A DNA stretch of 64,000 bases from a methane-oxidizing endosymbiont of Gigantopelta aegis (lineage in GTDB: Bacteria > Pseudomonadota > Gammaproteobacteria > Methylococcales > Methylomonadaceae). The translations under genes and the position numbers were made by a program. The stretch covers positions 580,345-644,344 of the forward strand of contig NZ_JAEHGD010000001.1 of the NCBI RefSeq assembly GCF_016097405.1, written 5' to 3'. The notes beneath the pieces were generated by a model. That model saw only the letters and a program-made list of their open reading frames with translations. It was not told the DNA's origin and did no database searches. This document shows, piece by piece, positions 35,792 to 44,634 of the stretch; the stretch's first letter is position 1; each line of letters starts with the position of its first letter.

Positions 35792-36640
35792 GGGGCTGTT
35801 GCCGTTTTGAAAATCCCCCTTGAAATTCAATAACTCCGCCACATAGATTGTTTATTTTGACTCAAAAACAAGCAAACTATGCCCCGACAAATGCTTACGG
35901 ATGAACTTTGGGAGAAACTGAAGATAATTATGTTGAAAATGGGAATTTATGACAAACCTTGTCTTCGAAAAACAGTCGAAGGTATTTTTTATCGCTTGCG
36001 AGTAGGTTGTCCCTGGAGAGATTTACCCACGGCTTTTGGTAATTGGAATGCGGTATATAAACGATTCAATGACTGGTCTCGTAAAGAAAAAACTGATGGG
36101 TATTTTTAACGCCTTGGTTGTTGATCCAGACCTGGAATGGGAATTTATTGATGGGAGTATTGTGAAAGCACATCAGCATAGTAGTGGTGCGGCCTGTGAA
36201 CAAGAAACAGCGATAGGGAAATCTGTCGCCGGGAACACCAGTAAAATTCATATGGCCGTTGATGCCTGTGGTCTTCCTATTCATTTCTCAGTGACAGGCG
36301 GCGAAGTTCATGACTGTAAAGAAGCACCGAAATTAGTTGCAGAGCTCCCAAAAGGTGACTATATAGTTGCTGACAGAGGCTATGACAGTGAAGCATTACG
36401 TCTTCAAATTAAAGACAAAGGGGCTGTTCCTGTTATCCCAAGAAAAAAGAATTCAACTCGGGGAAATGATGAAATGGATTGGTCTACAAATATCGCCATC
36501 TCGTTGAAAATGTGTTTGCAAGACTTAAGCATTTCAGAGCGATCGCCACGCGATATGACAAACTCAAACGAAATTTTGAAGGCTCTATCGCTCTGGCTTG
36601 CGCCTTTTTATGGTTACCTATGTGAAATGGCAACAGCCCC
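35792..36640 (+). mobile_element. IS5-family (IS427 group) insertion sequence, 849 bp
   Basis: Terminal repeats GGGGCTGTTGCCGTTTT at the left and the inverse of GGGGCTGTTGCCATTTC at the right, flanked by TA on each side (35790-35791 and 36641-36642). Size, ends and the split transposase are typical of the IS427 group. It sits between mrp and the RNA-binding gene. Confidence 0.9.
35879..36625 (+). pseudogene. IS5-family (IS427 group) transposase, split and frameshifted
   Basis: OrfA (35879-36109) starts MPRQMLTDELWEKLKIIMLK with GIFYRLRVGCPWRDLPTAFG. The second part continues in the +1 frame after an A-rich run AAAGAAAAAACTG (about 36084-36096), with EWEFIDGSIVKAHQH, TSKIHMAVDACGLPIHF and IVADRGYDSEALR. 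An A-run shift of this kind is the normal programmed event in the group. A second break near 36482 is not: after NDEMDWS the correct continuation YKYRHLVENVFARLKHFRAI lies in another frame and reads to the stop at 36623-36625, so the copy is probably dead. Confidence 0.88.
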
Positions 36641-36770
36641 TAAAATATTTGAATAACTTTTAATGTACAGAATACCGCAGAAGACAACAAATAACCAAGC
36701 CTTTTACTCAGGAAATAACACCAAGTCCATTCCCTTTTTATTTTTTGCGTGAAAACGGCAATGAATCAAC

Positions 36771-37301
36771 TTATCGCTTATAACGCCGATAGCGTCGCTG
36801 CGGCTTCAACCGCTTTAATTTAAGCTTTTGTTGCCGAATTTCGGTTTCACTGAGTAACTGAAAAATATCCGCCGGCATTCCATCCGGCAGCTCAACTACC
36901 GTATAATCTGACTTAATATCAACCTGCGTAATCCGTTTAATGTCAACACCAGACTCTTGCACCAAAACCTGCTTTATTTCATCCACGCTCACCCCATGCC
37001 GTGAACCAATATGCAACCGATAACGTACGCTTTTAGGTAAAGCGGGTCTGATACTAGGCGGCTTGATTATGTTTTTATGTTGCGTGCTCTGAGAGCACTC
37101 AGAACTTTGAAATAACCTGGGAGAGACCAGATATAACAACGCCGCCGCACAGTCTTCTTGAGATACGTTCAATTGCTCCTCAAGCTGGGCCAAAAAAAGT
37201 TTTTGCTGTTGCAAGTCCTTATTTTTAAGCACATTTTCTAGCCGCTTTTTAAGCCTTTGCTGCTTTTTTTCTCCCGCTTGCATGCCCACCTTATCCGTCA
37301 A
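36771..37301 (-). CDS. Stand-alone DbpA-type RNA-binding domain protein
   Basis: Very basic 176-residue protein. The N-terminus is a charged helical region ([20 protein letters not shown]) and residues about 92-158 ([20 protein letters not shown], then [20 protein letters not shown]) match the DbpA C-terminal RNA-binding fold seen on DEAD-box helicases. The tail [16 protein letters not shown] is strongly basic. No helicase domain is attached. It overlaps the surA stop by 4 bp, so it is translated with surA; role unknown, possibly ribosome or RNA binding. Confidence 0.75.
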   Translation of the reverse strand: MTDKVGMQAGEKKQQRLKKRLENVLKNKDLQQQKLFLAQLEEQLNVSQEDCAAALLYLVSPRLFQSSECSQSTQHKNIIKPPSIRPALPKSVRYRLHIGSRHGVSVDEIKQVLVQESGVDIKRITQVDIKSDYTVVELPDGMPADIFQLLSETEIRQQKLKLKRLKPQRRYRRYKR

Positions 37302-38587
37302 ATCCGATCCAGATAAATTTCAACAAAAGCTTCATCGCGTAAGCGCCTGAGCCATAAATTGGTTTCTTCATCCATTTTTTGTTTGCGAATTTCTGCCCTG
37401 ACCTTATTCTTCTTAAATTCGAGGCTGTCATCTTGCTGCTGTCGGCCCAACACCTGAATGATATGCCAGCCAAATTGCGTTTGTATCGGCTCGCTGATTT
37501 CCCCGATTTTCAACTTATTCATCGCGGCTTCAAATGGCGGTACTAAAACACCCGGCCCCACCCACCCGAGATCGCCGCCTTTAATGGCCGAACCTTTATC
37601 ATCAGAATGTGCGCGAGCAAGCGCTGCAAAATCATCACCATCTTCGATCCTATGCTTTAAGGCACGTAAACGTTTTTGCGCTTCTTTGTCATCGACCAGC
37701 TCATTGGTTTTAATTAAAATATGCCGCACATGCGTCTTGGTTATCACATGTTTATCCAATCCTTGCATATCCAGTATTTTGATAATATGAAAACCACTCG
37801 GGCTACGAAGAGGCTCTGACACATCACCTTTTTTCATTTTAGTGACGATATCGACGAACAGAGTCGGCACCTGACTCACCGTCCGCCAGCCGAGATCACC
37901 GCCTTTCAGGGCATTAGCACCATCAGAGACTGAAATGGCTTTTTGCTTAAAATCTGCACCTTCACGCAATTCTTTAACCACTCGTCGTGCTTTGTCCAAC
38001 GCTTTTTGAATCGCTGTTGCCGAAGCAGCTTCCGAAATCGCAATTAAAATATGTCCCAATCGATATTTAACCTTTTCTTGCCCGACATCCCCCTGGGTTT
38101 CCAGAAAATGCGCCACCTCCCTATCGGTCACTTTAATTCGTGAGCCAATTTCCCGAGCATGAAGCTGATTGATGATAATTTCTTTACGAATAGAATTCTG
38201 AAAGTCGGCAAAACTCATGCCCTGACTTTCCAGTTGCTGACGAAATTGTTCAACATCCATCCCATTTCTGGCTGCAATATCGGCGATAGCATTCCTCAGC
38301 ATTTCATCACTGACATGAATGCCGATATTTTTGGCACGCTGCAATTGCAGGCGCTCTAAAATCAGACGTTCTAAAACTTGCTTACGCAAAACAAAATCTG
38401 GCGGAATCATAACCTGATTCGCCTTAAGCCTTTGTTTTATTGCCTCAGTCTCACGGCTTAACTCACTATCGAGAATAACATCATCCTCAACCACGGCGAC
38501 AATCCGGTCGAGTATTTCCGCCTGCACAGAACTGATTTGTAACAAACTCAACAATAAAAATAAGGTAATGAATATTTTTTTCAGCAT
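37298..38587 (-). CDS. surA: Periplasmic chaperone/peptidyl-prolyl isomerase SurA
   Basis: 429 residues: signal peptide ([23 protein letters not shown]), N-terminal chaperone core ([20 protein letters not shown]), and two parvulin domains with the [10 protein letters not shown] ... [20 protein letters not shown] and VRHILIKTN ... [20 protein letters not shown] pairs. It escorts outer-membrane proteins, including LptD encoded 3 bp upstream, to the BAM complex. Confidence 0.96.
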   Translation of the reverse strand: MLKKIFITLFLLLSLLQISSVQAEILDRIVAVVEDDVILDSELSRETEAIKQRLKANQVMIPPDFVLRKQVLERLILERLQLQRAKNIGIHVSDEMLRNAIADIAARNGMDVEQFRQQLESQGMSFADFQNSIRKEIIINQLHAREIGSRIKVTDREVAHFLETQGDVGQEKVKYRLGHILIAISEAASATAIQKALDKARRVVKELREGADFKQKAISVSDGANALKGGDLGWRTVSQVPTLFVDIVTKMKKGDVSEPLRSPSGFHIIKILDMQGLDKHVITKTHVRHILIKTNELVDDKEAQKRLRALKHRIEDGDDFAALARAHSDDKGSAIKGGDLGWVGPGVLVPPFEAAMNKLKIGEISEPIQTQFGWHIIQVLGRQQQDDSLEFKKNKVRAEIRKQKMDEETNLWLRRLRDEAFVEIYLDRI

Positions 38588-38590
38588 TTT

Positions 38591-41215
38591 TTATCTTCCC
38601 CGACTACGGTATCCGGGTAAATTCTTTTCCAAAAATTGATCGACTTTATCGCCGAAACGGGTCAAACCTTTGAGTTCGAGTTGCACAAACACGGCATAAT
38701 CCTGCTTGGCTGCCGTTGAATTACTGATGTTATTCAAAAACTGCCGTCCGAGTACGCTAAATCGCCAGCAACAACTCTCTTTTTCCAAGCCAATAAAACT
38801 TTCAACGGTTTTACCGTATTTTACAGAATACTGCCATCGCCCCACGGCAAACCAGTTATCATATAATGGCCATTTGATTGAAAAATCAGTCTGATTAATG
38901 GTCGTTGGCAACAGTGGGTTATCACGTCGATAACGGTACCCTAAGTTAATGATTTTACCGGGTAAATCACGATAGCGCAGGGTACCATTGAAGCGCGTAA
39001 AATCATTGCTGTATGGATTCCATTGCACACCAGAGTTTAACGATAAATGATCGCTCATTTGACTGCTGACTTCTGCAATCACATTGGATAATGCATCTGT
39101 TTCCGGCTGTGTTCCGCGTAACAATACTTCACGGTTACGAAAATAAAAGATTTCACCAATATTAAATTTCAAATATTCCCGCCCTGTCTCTTCATCCAAT
39201 AAGCGCGAAGTTAATGCCAAGGTCACTTGGTTAGCATCCTGAATCCTATCTGGCCCATTAAAGCGGTTTTCCCGAAACAGACTATTGAAATTAAGATCGT
39301 ACAAAGAAGTATCAAATAACGGGATATTACTCTGATTAACTTTTGGAATATACAGATAAAAAGCACGCGGTTCCAGTGTATGCCGCAAATTGCTTTGCCC
39401 TAAATTAAAATCTCGTTCAAAAAATAAGCCCGCATCTAAAGAAGAAATGGGGACCACCCGGTTGATATCAGCTTGTTGCCCCGGCGTCAGGTTTTCCAGC
39501 CTATATGAGGTATAGGCCAAGGAAAACTTAGGCTTCACAAAGCCACTGTTGGTTTGCCAAGGAAAACTAACCGATGGCCGCAAATGAATCCTGTGTCCAC
39601 TGACACGGCTACTTTGGTAAAAATAGGTATATTGATTCTTCATCGCCAGTTGCAATGGCATATCATCAAACTGGTGTTGCAAATCTAACTGCACTTGCGG
39701 AAATTTTCGATAAGGCTTGGAGGTACTAGGAATACTTCTGTCGATGGTTTGATAGTTTTCAACCCGAGCGACAAAATTCAGCCAATTTTTCCGATAACGA
39801 ATATCGGCGATACTGCGAAGTTGACGTGTACTGGAAAAACCTAAGGCATTGTTCAAATCATTGAAATAGTCTTTGTCTGAAACATAGTTAAGATCAATAT
39901 TTGATGTCAAATTCGGCATAATCTGCGATTGCGCCTTAAACCCGCCGCCATAGCGCGACTTATCCCGCAAACGGTCATACGGGACCAATTCAAGATTGAT
40001 GCGCCCTTTCGTCCAATGGGTCAAAAAGCGAAATTTTGTCCGTAGCATGCCGCCACGACGCCCCATATAACGCGGTGTAACCGTCATATCGTAATTAGGC
40101 GCAATATTCCAGTAATAAGGCACTTCGACATCCACCCCGTTTTTAGCATTACTGCCAAAAGTCGGTGCTAGAAACCCCGATAAACGACGGTCGTCCAGCG
40201 GGAAAGAAATATAAGGTGTATATAAAAAAGGCACGCCCTTGAACTCCAGCCAGGCATTTTTTGCCGCACCCTTACCTGTTCTCTTGTTCATTTTTACCCG
40301 TTCAGCATGTATCACCCAATCCTGATTACCCGGTTTGCAACTGGTGAATGAGGCTTCGCTGTAGCGCGACAAAAACCTATTATCCCGATAAACCACATTG
40401 GCTGAGCCTCGAATTGGCCCTGAGGGCGAAATAAACAAGGCATTGCGTAAACGTGCCTCATCAGTTTTCAGTTTCATGTTAATCGCATCACTATACAGCG
40501 CCAGGTCCTGTTCCGAATAATACACATTGCCTTGCGCATCAAGCGTTTCCGACATGCTGTTATAACTGGCCATATCAGCCTGAATACGTTGATCGGCACG
40601 GGTTATATCGACATTACCATAAAAACTGGTCACCTCCTTGTCGAATACTTCGGAATAATCTGCATGCACATCCATCGGTGCATTTTCACGCTGCGGTTCA
40701 GCTAGATTCCGGGCGACGGCAGGCGATGGTCCTTGACAGTTCATCCACGGATCATAAGGCAACTGGGCTTGTAGTGTTCTGAATATTTCTTCCTGCCTGA
40801 AATCATAAGCCGGGGCAAACCAACCGCTTCGCACGCCTTCATTATCAACGACACGCGCCTGCCCTTTAGGATCAAAGCCTTTCAAACTACAACGCCAGGT
40901 TTCATTTTCAGGATCGGCCTGACAACTCCAGCCTGGCCGCCGATTGATGATGCCGGGCGGCTGATGATAAACCGGCTTGAATTCGGTCTCAGCCGCCACC
41001 ATCTGCTTGGCGGTAGATTTTGTTTGCGATTGCGCTTCAGCCTGATTTGGCTGTATTTTTTCAGCCGCGTTTTTGTGTTCAATTTTAGCCGCATTATCGC
41101 CCTGACAAACCCATTCGCCATCCATGCCTTGCTCACAATTCCAAACATTATTGTCGGCAATGATACTTTGCGTATTCAGCAGTAAGATTAAAATGAGTAA
41201 TCGGCGAAATGACAT
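38591..41215 (-). CDS. lptD: LPS-assembly outer-membrane protein LptD
   Basis: 874 residues with signal peptide (MSFRRLLILILLLNTQSIIA), an N-terminal OstA-like jellyroll (VHADYSEVFDKEVTSFYGNV, IQADMASYNSMSETLDAQGN, VYYSEQDLALYSDA), and a large C-terminal beta-barrel. Paired cysteines lie near the N-terminus and at C-terminal SCCWR, in place for the inter-domain disulfides. It inserts LPS into the outer leaflet with LptE. Divergent from amgK; first gene of lptD-surA-RNA-binding protein. Confidence 0.96.
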   Translation of the reverse strand: MSFRRLLILILLLNTQSIIADNNVWNCEQGMDGEWVCQGDNAAKIEHKNAAEKIQPNQAEAQSQTKSTAKQMVAAETEFKPVYHQPPGIINRRPGWSCQADPENETWRCSLKGFDPKGQARVVDNEGVRSGWFAPAYDFRQEEIFRTLQAQLPYDPWMNCQGPSPAVARNLAEPQRENAPMDVHADYSEVFDKEVTSFYGNVDITRADQRIQADMASYNSMSETLDAQGNVYYSEQDLALYSDAINMKLKTDEARLRNALFISPSGPIRGSANVVYRDNRFLSRYSEASFTSCKPGNQDWVIHAERVKMNKRTGKGAAKNAWLEFKGVPFLYTPYISFPLDDRRLSGFLAPTFGSNAKNGVDVEVPYYWNIAPNYDMTVTPRYMGRRGGMLRTKFRFLTHWTKGRINLELVPYDRLRDKSRYGGGFKAQSQIMPNLTSNIDLNYVSDKDYFNDLNNALGFSSTRQLRSIADIRYRKNWLNFVARVENYQTIDRSIPSTSKPYRKFPQVQLDLQHQFDDMPLQLAMKNQYTYFYQSSRVSGHRIHLRPSVSFPWQTNSGFVKPKFSLAYTSYRLENLTPGQQADINRVVPISSLDAGLFFERDFNLGQSNLRHTLEPRAFYLYIPKVNQSNIPLFDTSLYDLNFNSLFRENRFNGPDRIQDANQVTLALTSRLLDEETGREYLKFNIGEIFYFRNREVLLRGTQPETDALSNVIAEVSSQMSDHLSLNSGVQWNPYSNDFTRFNGTLRYRDLPGKIINLGYRYRRDNPLLPTTINQTDFSIKWPLYDNWFAVGRWQYSVKYGKTVESFIGLEKESCCWRFSVLGRQFLNNISNSTAAKQDYAVFVQLELKGLTRFGDKVDQFLEKNLPGYRSRGR

Positions 41216-41303
41216 GAATAAACGGCTTTGTGGCGTAATGGCGTAAAAATAGACTAGAATGGCGGGCTGTATTTTACCTTAGTTTAAATGGATAAAGATA
41301 TAA

Positions 41304-42305
41304 ATGTCCCGAGAGACACATGATAAGCGGCTTCAATCACTAAAACACTGGCTTCAAAATGACCTCGGGTTGGAAATTATCGACTTTCGACGGGCGTCTG
41401 AAGACGCTAGTTTCAGGCGTTATTTCAGAGTTCTACACCCTCAAGGACAACATATTGTGATGGATGCCCCGCCAACCCGCGAAAATATCCGCAGCTTTAT
41501 CGATATTGCCGCAATCCTTAAACAAACGGGCATTCATAGTCCTGATATTCTGGCGTATAATCTGACCGAAGGCTTTATGTTACTGGAAGATTTAGGCCAA
41601 ATCAGCTTTTTTGACCAGTTAACCACTAAAACGGCAGAAACCTTATATCAAACTGCCTTTGATTGTTTATTCAAATTACACAGCCAGCTCCCGACCACAC
41701 ATTTATCCTTACCCGCTTATGACGCGGCCTTACTGCAAAAAGAGCTGGATATTTTCTACCACTGGTTTGCCGAGTGTCATTGTGGCGTGCCCATCCCATC
41801 CACAATACAGCAGCAATTGAATGCCTGTTTAATCCATTCCGCCTTAGAACAACCTGTTTTCTTTGTCCATCGAGATTTCCATTGCCGTAATCTGATGGTT
41901 GTGCCCGAAAACAGTCCGGGTGTGATTGATTTTCAAGATGCAGTCACAGGACCTGTCACCTATGATTTAGTGTCCTTACTCCGTGATTGTTATCTACAAT
42001 GGCCTGAAGAACAAGTGGCGGATTGGCTGAATCATTACTACCAACGCTTGCTTTCTGCCGGATTGATTCAGACGAGTGCCTCTCAATTTAAGCGCTGGTT
42101 TGATTTAATGGGCTTACAACGCCACTTAAAAGCGATTGGTATTTTCGCCCGCTTGCATTACCGGGACAACAAGCCCAGCTATCTAGCCGATATTCCGCGC
42201 ACCTTACGTTATATCCGTGCTGTCAGCAAGTGTTATCCCGAACTAGCTGAATTTGACCAGTTTTTGACCGAAACCCTACTACCTCATTTTCCAGAACCGC
42301 TATGA
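41304..42305 (+). CDS. amgK: AmgK-type anomeric amino-sugar kinase
   Basis: 333 residues of the aminoglycoside phosphotransferase fold: FFVHRDFHCRNLMV (catalytic HxDxxxxN) and GVIDFQDAVTGPVTYDLVSLLRDCY (second metal-binding aspartate). It probably phosphorylates N-acetylmuramic acid and GlcNAc at C1 in cell-wall recycling. Identification rests on the fold plus the immediate 4-bp overlap with a murU-like gene and the place beside lptD, as in Pseudomonas. Confidence 0.88.
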   Translation: MSRETHDKRLQSLKHWLQNDLGLEIIDFRRASEDASFRRYFRVLHPQGQHIVMDAPPTRENIRSFIDIAAILKQTGIHSPDILAYNLTEGFMLLEDLGQISFFDQLTTKTAETLYQTAFDCLFKLHSQLPTTHLSLPAYDAALLQKELDIFYHWFAECHCGVPIPSTIQQQLNACLIHSALEQPVFFVHRDFHCRNLMVVPENSPGVIDFQDAVTGPVTYDLVSLLRDCYLQWPEEQVADWLNHYYQRLLSAGLIQTSASQFKRWFDLMGLQRHLKAIGIFARLHYRDNKPSYLADIPRTLRYIRAVSKCYPELAEFDQFLTETLLPHFPEPL

Positions 42306-42964
42306 AAGCCATGATTCTGGCCGCAGGCCGCGGCGAACGCATGCGTCAATTAACCGAAACGCAACCAAAACCACTGCTACGGGTGAATGGCAAGCCTTTA
42401 ATTCAATATACGATTGAAAACCTAGTGGCCGCCGGATTCAATGATATTGTGATTAACTTGGCTTATCTTGGACATAAAATTCGTGATTTTGCCGGCAATG
42501 GCCAAGCTTTTGGTTGCCAGATCAGCTATTCTGATGAAGGCGACACGGCACTGGAAACCGCCGGCGGCGTTCGTCATGCCTTGCCATTGCTGGGCGATGC
42601 ACCGTTTCTGCTGATCAATGCCGATATTGCCTGCGATTTCCCTTTAATCACACTAAAAAAACAACCGGTTAAAAAAGCACACCTGGTTCTGGTATCAAAC
42701 CCTCCTCACCATCCGGAAGGTGATTTTCATTTACAGCCTGATGGCATTTTGGCTCAGCACGGCACAACTAAGTTAACGTATAGCGGAATTGGCGTATTTC
42801 ACCCCTGTCTGTTTTCCAACTTGCCGCCAGGGCCGTTAAAATTAGGCGCCGTACTGCGTCATAACATGCCGTCTCCAGATATCACCGGCGAAAAACATCA
42901 AGGCTTCTGGATGGATATTGGCACTCCCGAACGCTTAAAAGTACTGGCGCAACAACTTGAGTGA
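42302..42964 (+). CDS. murU: MurU, N-acetylmuramate-1-phosphate uridylyltransferase
   Basis: 220 residues of a sugar nucleotidyltransferase: MKAMILAAGRGERMRQLTET (GXGxRxxPLT-type loop), PKPLLRVNGKPLIQYTIENL, FLLINADIACDF with the metal-binding aspartate and FWMDIGTPERLK at the C-terminus. Forms UDP-MurNAc from the AmgK product, bypassing de novo synthesis (a fosfomycin-bypass route in pseudomonads). Confidence 0.9.
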   Translation: MKAMILAAGRGERMRQLTETQPKPLLRVNGKPLIQYTIENLVAAGFNDIVINLAYLGHKIRDFAGNGQAFGCQISYSDEGDTALETAGGVRHALPLLGDAPFLLINADIACDFPLITLKKQPVKKAHLVLVSNPPHHPEGDFHLQPDGILAQHGTTKLTYSGIGVFHPCLFSNLPPGPLKLGAVLRHNMPSPDITGEKHQGFWMDIGTPERLKVLAQQLE

Positions 42965-43003
42965 GTAATGGGTTGCAAACCCTCTTCGCCTGCGGATAAG
43001 CGC

Positions 43004-43966
43004 TTACGCCGGTCGTATTTGTCGTAATTGATAAAACAATACAGCCCATGCACCCAGAACACCTAACAGTGCTGAAAGCGCCAACAAACCCAATGTTTCG
43101 GTCAAACTTAAGAACAACAATTCAAACTGCCCCTGATAAAGACTGGCGATGTTCTCGACCGGCTCGCTTAGCACAAATACAACCAGGGTGATCAATATCC
43201 AGGCCAATACCCCGGCAAACAGCCCCAGCCAGAAACCGGTGTAAATAAAAGGACGTTGCACAAAAGCATGGGTTGCTCCCACTAATTTGGCAATCAGCAC
43301 TTCTTCGCGTCGGTTCTGCAACTCCAGCCGGATAGTATTACCCATAATAAAAATAATGGCCACAGCCAGCAGACTGTTCAACACCATGACAGTGCGCTGC
43401 AACAAGGCACTGATGCTTTGCAAGCGCTTCACCCACAGCATATCCAACTGTGCGAAATCAACGGCAGGATAACGCTCAAGTTTGTCCATCAGTCGCTTAA
43501 TTGCGGCAGCATCCATAGACTTTGCCACGGGCAGCACCTGCAGAACAATCGGTAATGGGTTGTTATCTAGCGCCTCCAGTGCATCGCCGAAGCCGCTGTA
43601 TGCCTTAAATTCTTCCATCGCCTGTCGCTTGCCGATCAGTTTGACCGAGACAACCTCGGGTAGCCCCTTAATCGTTGCGGCCAACGTTTTAGCCTCCCTT
43701 TCTTGCACCTTTGTTTTCAAAAAAACCGAAATTTGATTGCTAGTTTCAAGGCTACCGCTTAATTGTTGAATATTTTTGACCATCAAATAAAAGCCACCAG
43801 CCAAGGTCAACGTCACCGATAACACAAGTACGGTCATCAGAGAAGTAAAAGGCGTCTTCATGATACGGCCCAGACTTGCAAACAAGACACGTGCATGTTC
43901 TAGCAGGTAAATTTTGAATATTTCGATGACCGATTTTTGTGGTTTCCGCTGCCGCTTTACCATCAC
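43004..43966 (-). CDS. ftsX: Cell division ABC-type membrane protein FtsX
   Basis: 320 residues with four membrane helices and the large first extracytoplasmic domain (ISVFLKTKVQEREAKTLAAT, then PEVVSVKLIGKRQAMEEFKA). Together with FtsE it controls periplasmic amidase activators at the septum. Overlaps ftsE by 4 bp. Confidence 0.95.
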   Translation of the reverse strand: MMVKRQRKPQKSVIEIFKIYLLEHARVLFASLGRIMKTPFTSLMTVLVLSVTLTLAGGFYLMVKNIQQLSGSLETSNQISVFLKTKVQEREAKTLAATIKGLPEVVSVKLIGKRQAMEEFKAYSGFGDALEALDNNPLPIVLQVLPVAKSMDAAAIKRLMDKLERYPAVDFAQLDMLWVKRLQSISALLQRTVMVLNSLLAVAIIFIMGNTIRLELQNRREEVLIAKLVGATHAFVQRPFIYTGFWLGLFAGVLAWILITLVVFVLSEPVENIASLYQGQFELLFLSLTETLGLLALSALLGVLGAWAVLFYQLRQIRPA

Positions 43967-44622
43967 CCCTCCTGCACCAACTGGCCGTGATCGAGCTTTA
44001 ATACGCGATAATTCATCCGGGAAATCAAGTCAATATCGTGACTGGCAATCAAGACCGTCACACCAACCTGTTGGAACTGCTCAAACAAATGCATGACCTC
44101 CTCAGACAATTCCGGATCCAGATTTCCGGTCGGCTCATCGGCCAGAATCAATCGTGGCTTGTTGACAACCGCCCGCGCAATTCCGACGCGCTGCTGCTCC
44201 CCCCCAGACAGGGCCAAAGGATATTTTTTTTCCTGCCCTAACAAGCCGACTTTATCCAACGCCGCGCGCACACGACGGCCTATTTCATGATGATGATAGC
44301 CTGACACCACCAATGGCAAGGCAACATTATCAAACACCGTCCGATCCAGAAGTAATTTATAGTCCTGAAAAATCAACCCCAGTTGTCTGCGAATATACGG
44401 AATCTGCCGTTCACTGACGCGATTAAGGTTTTTACCTGCTAATATAATATGACCGCGACTGCATTTTTCCATCATCGCAATCAGTTTCAACAAGGTACTT
44501 TTACCGGCACCGGAATGGCCCGTTAAAAATGCCATTTCGCCTGGTGCCAAATAAAAACTGACATTCTGTAAGGCATCGCCAGCATCCGGATAGCGTTTAC
44601 TCACATGATCAAAAGTCAGCAT
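43963..44622 (-). CDS. ftsE: Cell division ATPase FtsE
   Basis: 219 residues: Walker [22 protein letters not shown]-loop [20 protein letters not shown], signature [16 protein letters not shown], Walker [24 protein letters not shown] ATPase of the FtsEX pair. Starts 12 bp after the stop of the FtsY fusion gene. Confidence 0.96.
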   Translation of the reverse strand: MLTFDHVSKRYPDAGDALQNVSFYLAPGEMAFLTGHSGAGKSTLLKLIAMMEKCSRGHIILAGKNLNRVSERQIPYIRRQLGLIFQDYKLLLDRTVFDNVALPLVVSGYHHHEIGRRVRAALDKVGLLGQEKKYPLALSGGEQQRVGIARAVVNKPRLILADEPTGNLDPELSEEVMHLFEQFQQVGVTVLIASHDIDLISRMNYRVLKLDHGQLVQEG

Positions 44623-44634
44623 AGTTTGCGCCCT

